Assembly: GCF_007991175.1 (NCBI RefSeq)
Contig: NZ_BJXV01000017.1
Coordinates: forward strand, 25,510-89,509
Length of the DNA: 64,000 bases
DNA from: Halovibrio variabilis
GTDB taxonomy: Bacteria > Pseudomonadota > Gammaproteobacteria > Pseudomonadales > Halomonadaceae
Reading direction: 5' to 3'
The notes beneath the pieces were generated by a model. It saw only the letters and a program-made list of their open reading frames with translations. It was not told where the DNA came from and did not search any database. Below are positions 61,504-64,000 of this stretch, one piece after another; the first letter of the stretch is position 1; the number at the start of each line of letters is the position of its first letter. The position numbers and the translations under genes were made by a program.

Positions 61504-62821
61504 GCTTACTGACCACAAAGAGGCCTATGTTTGGATTTGGCTGCCGGGGGAAACGCAACCCGTCGTGGCTGGCCGCATCACACAGCAAAGGGGCGCCTAC
61601 GTTTTCAACTATGGCGCTAGCTACTTAGAGCGTGATGACGCGATACCCATCTATGACGCCGAGCTTCCGCTCCGCCGCGGCCTGATCGAACCTGCCGCAG
61701 GCTTGGCAATGGCCGGTTGCCTTCGTGACGGCTCGCCCGACGCTTGGGGCCGCCGGGTTATCATCAACCGCCTTATGGGTGTCAATGCCGCCGAGACCGA
61801 AACCGGCGACATCGACGAACTCACCTATTTGCTTGAGTCGGGATCGGATCGGATCGGTGCCCTCGATTTTCAGCACTCCGCCATGGAATACGTTCCCCGC
61901 CTTAAGGCAGAAGCGTCCTATGAGGAATTGCTGGAAGCAGCCGAAAGGATCGAGCAAGGTGTCCCGCTGACACCCGCGCTCGATCAGGCGTTGAACCACG
62001 GCACATCGATCGGCGGCGCCCGTCCCAAAGCCCTGATCGATAACGGCGATCACAAAACAATCGCCAAGTTCTCGTCGAGCACGGACATTTACAGCGTCGT
62101 GAAAGCGGAATTTATCGCCATGAAGCTCGCAGCTTTATGTACTCTCGATGTCGCCCCGGTCTCAATGATCGCGGCAGCGGGCAAAGACGTGCTGCTCATC
62201 GAACGCTTTGATCGCATCCAATCAGCGGCTGGCTGGCAGCGCAGAGCAATGGTGTCGGCGCTGACGATGCTCGGCCTTGACGAAATGATGGCACGCTATG
62301 CGTCTTATGAAGATGTTGCCGAGATCATCCGTCACCGCTTCACCAAGCCAAAGAAAACGCTGCGAGAGCTCTACGGACGGATCGTTTTTAATATCCTATG
62401 CGGCAATACGGACGACCATGCCCGCAACCATGCCGCGTTTTGGGACGGCGAGATGCTTACCTTGACCCCTGCCTATGACATCTGCCCGCAGGGAAGAACC
62501 GGCAACGAAGCAACACAGGCGATGCTGATCAAGGGTGAAAACCGTATGAGCACGCTGCACAGTTGCCTCGCGGCCGCGCCTGATTTCTTGCTCAATGACA
62601 CAGAAGTCAAGAGCATTATTGAGAACCAACTCGCAACGATTGCCAGTGAATGGAATGGGCTCTGCGAAGAAGCCAAGCTGACCGAGACCGACCGGAAGCT
62701 CTTTGCCGGCCGGCAGTTTTTGAACAGCTATTGCACTGAAGGCCTGGGGCTCGAACATAGCGCGCTACTTGAAGGCTTTGAAGATGCGCGTGCGCAGTTG
62801 CTCCGATCCAGAAACGGGTGA
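61493..62821 (+). CDS. hipA: HipA-family serine/threonine kinase toxin
   Basis: A 442-residue kinase of the HipA family. The N-terminal domain is followed by SIGGARPKALIDNGDHKTIAKFSSSTD near 169-195, the catalytic loop ILCGNTDDHARNHAAFW near 300 (Asn-x-Asp-Asp-His) and the metal site in LTPAYDICPQ. In E. coli HipA phosphorylates glutamyl-tRNA synthetase and induces persistence; the target here is unknown. AGGAGG lies six bases before ATG 61493 (a second ATG at 61490 is adjacent). Confidence 0.9.
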   Translation: MISKLTDHKEAYVWIWLPGETQPVVAGRITQQRGAYVFNYGASYLERDDAIPIYDAELPLRRGLIEPAAGLAMAGCLRDGSPDAWGRRVIINRLMGVNAAETETGDIDELTYLLESGSDRIGALDFQHSAMEYVPRLKAEASYEELLEAAERIEQGVPLTPALDQALNHGTSIGGARPKALIDNGDHKTIAKFSSSTDIYSVVKAEFIAMKLAALCTLDVAPVSMIAAAGKDVLLIERFDRIQSAAGWQRRAMVSALTMLGLDEMMARYASYEDVAEIIRHRFTKPKKTLRELYGRIVFNILCGNTDDHARNHAAFWDGEMLTLTPAYDICPQGRTGNEATQAMLIKGENRMSTLHSCLAAAPDFLLNDTEVKSIIENQLATIASEWNGLCEEAKLTETDRKLFAGRQFLNSYCTEGLGLEHSALLEGFEDARAQLLRSRNG

Positions 62822-62915
62822 TAGACGGGAAGTACTCTCTCCCCTATCTCACACGAAAGGCCGCCATATAGATGGCGGGCGCTTAGAAGCCTGAAATGCA
62901 CTTCGCCGCCCGCAC

Positions 62916-63866
62916 CTATTCGGCGTGCGCTTTCTTAACGGGAACAAGGTGCAGCACCCCCACCACCCCTGAGCCCACCACAAAGCCAATCACCGCAGAG
63001 CACAGCGTATTGAAGCTCCAGCCCAGCATGCCGCCCAAGGCACCGGTTGCCTCGCTAATGCCTAGCTCAATATGATGTACCCACGCATAGGGCGCGTTGA
63101 ACCAACCCATGCCATCGGCACCCAGATTGGCCATCAAAATATGCCCACCCACCCAGAGCATGGCGACGGTGCCCACCACCGAGATGGTTGCTAGCACCTT
63201 GGGCATGGCCGTCACCAGACCCCGGCCCAGTGTCTGCACGCCCAAATTATCCCGCTGGGCAAGCTTCAGGCCGATATCATCCATCCTAATCAACAGCGCG
63301 ACCACGCCATACACCAGAAGTGTGATGACAAACGCCACCACCACCAGGCTCGTCAGCTGCGACCAGAACCCTTGATGGGAGACAGTGGCAAGCGCGATCA
63401 CCATGATTTCAGCGGACAGAATCAGGTCGGTGCGAATGGCACCACTCACGATCTTTTTCTCGGCTTCCGGCCCCTTTTCTACCGCGGGTTTGTCGTCGTC
63501 ATGCTGGCCAGAGAGCTTGTGCCACACCTTCTCAGCGCCTTCAAAGGCCAAGTAGGTGCCGCCCACCATCAGGATGATTGGCAATAGCGCGGACAAAAAG
63601 TGATTCAGCAGCAGCGCCACCGGCAGGATAAAAATCAGCTTGTTGCGGATGGAGCCCAATGCGATCTGCTTCACAATCGACAGTTCACGCTCCGCAGCCA
63701 CCCCTTGTAAATATTGCGGCGTAACCGCCGTATCATCCACCACCACCCCGGCCGCCTTCGCCGTCGCACGCCCGGCGGCAGCGCTCACATCGTCCAGTGA
63801 TGCTGCGGACAACTTCGCCAATGCGGCAATGTCATCCAGTAATCCTATCAAGCCGCCTATGGCCAT
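62916..63866 (-). CDS. DUF808 family membrane protein (YedI-like)
   Basis: A 316-residue inner-membrane protein. The N-terminal AIGGLIGLLDDIAALAKLSAASLDDVSAAAGRATAKAAGVVVDDTAV is the conserved opening of DUF808/YedI; six to seven hydrophobic segments follow. GGAGGAAG lies upstream of ATG 63866; the frame extends to 63908 but without similarity. Function is unknown. Confidence 0.87.
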   Translation of the reverse strand: MAIGGLIGLLDDIAALAKLSAASLDDVSAAAGRATAKAAGVVVDDTAVTPQYLQGVAAERELSIVKQIALGSIRNKLIFILPVALLLNHFLSALLPIILMVGGTYLAFEGAEKVWHKLSGQHDDDKPAVEKGPEAEKKIVSGAIRTDLILSAEIMVIALATVSHQGFWSQLTSLVVVAFVITLLVYGVVALLIRMDDIGLKLAQRDNLGVQTLGRGLVTAMPKVLATISVVGTVAMLWVGGHILMANLGADGMGWFNAPYAWVHHIELGISEATGALGGMLGWSFNTLCSAVIGFVVGSGVVGVLHLVPVKKAHAE

Positions 63867-63986
63867 GAATGCTTCCTCCGTGAATAACAGGTGCAGATAG
63901 TAAAGCACACAGCTGCTGAGTTACCTGCAAATGGATTTAAAACACTACTTAAACACCTTGCTCAAGGGGCTGAACAAGTGAGAACC

Positions 63987-64000
63987 GGGGGGGGGGGGGG
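63987..64000 (+). other. Terminal poly-G run
   Basis: Fourteen consecutive G at the last bases of the window. No biological function is suggested; two-colour sequencing chemistry commonly produces such runs at read or contig ends. Confidence 0.8.

Overview
The window looks like chromosomal DNA of a moderately halophilic gammaproteobacterium, most likely Halomonadaceae (Halomonas/Vreelandella type). This rests on overall gene style: PncB, a membrane PQQ glucose dehydrogenase, the imelysin/DUF1111/DUF1513 iron operon, an LplT-PlsC-Aas fusion, MsrPQ, and many proteobacterial regulators and transporters with moderately high GC. No rRNA, tRNA or CRISPR array is visible. The last 14 bases are a pure G run, which looks like a contig-end artefact.

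Region by region. (1) 0-10.7 kb is a siderophore-iron locus: a Fur-boxed TonB receptor, two FhuD-like periplasmic binding proteins and a separate Fur-boxed FhuC-like ATPase. No permease gene is seen. The locus is bracketed by two near-identical copies of an AAA-ATPase/PD-(D/E)XK gene and contains decayed pieces of a cyclic-peptide exporter and of a second TonB receptor, so it has been rearranged. (2) 10.8-17.2 kb holds pncB, with a possible 17-codon leader peptide, and a four-gene iron-related operon (imelysin, di-haem DUF1111, imelysin, DUF1513) on the minus strand. (3) 17.3-23.2 kb carries ArgP, a broken 7TM gene, cytochrome b561, a LysR/EamA divergent pair, an RlpA-like protein and a CurA-type reductase. 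(4) 23.4-28.2 kb pairs a quinoprotein glucose dehydrogenase with a convergent TonB receptor resembling the PQQ receptor PqqU/YncD, suggesting use of scavenged PQQ.

(5) 28.3-38.1 kb has a Pmp3 micro-protein, a deaminase, a dicarboxylate/amino acid symporter, a cold-shock protein, RlmA, the lysophospholipid repair fusion and a higBA toxin-antitoxin pair. (6) 38.2-57.1 kb holds MscS, MsrPQ, a glutamate-synthase-like flavoprotein, several regulator/transporter pairs, a C69-type peptidase with Ser where Cys is expected, a lipoprotein hydrolase and small membrane proteins. It also has a third TonB receptor relic at 54.3 kb. (7) 57.2-62.8 kb is an accessory island: a RhuM-Fic protein, an intact IS3-family element inserted in a LysR remnant, parDE, an Rpn nuclease remnant and hipBA. 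A DUF808 membrane protein closes the window.

Recurring themes are iron and TonB-dependent uptake (three or four promoters with plausible Fur boxes), gene decay next to duplications, and a concentration of toxin-antitoxin genes. Functions are assigned by recognising motifs and family resemblance by eye; no database search was run.
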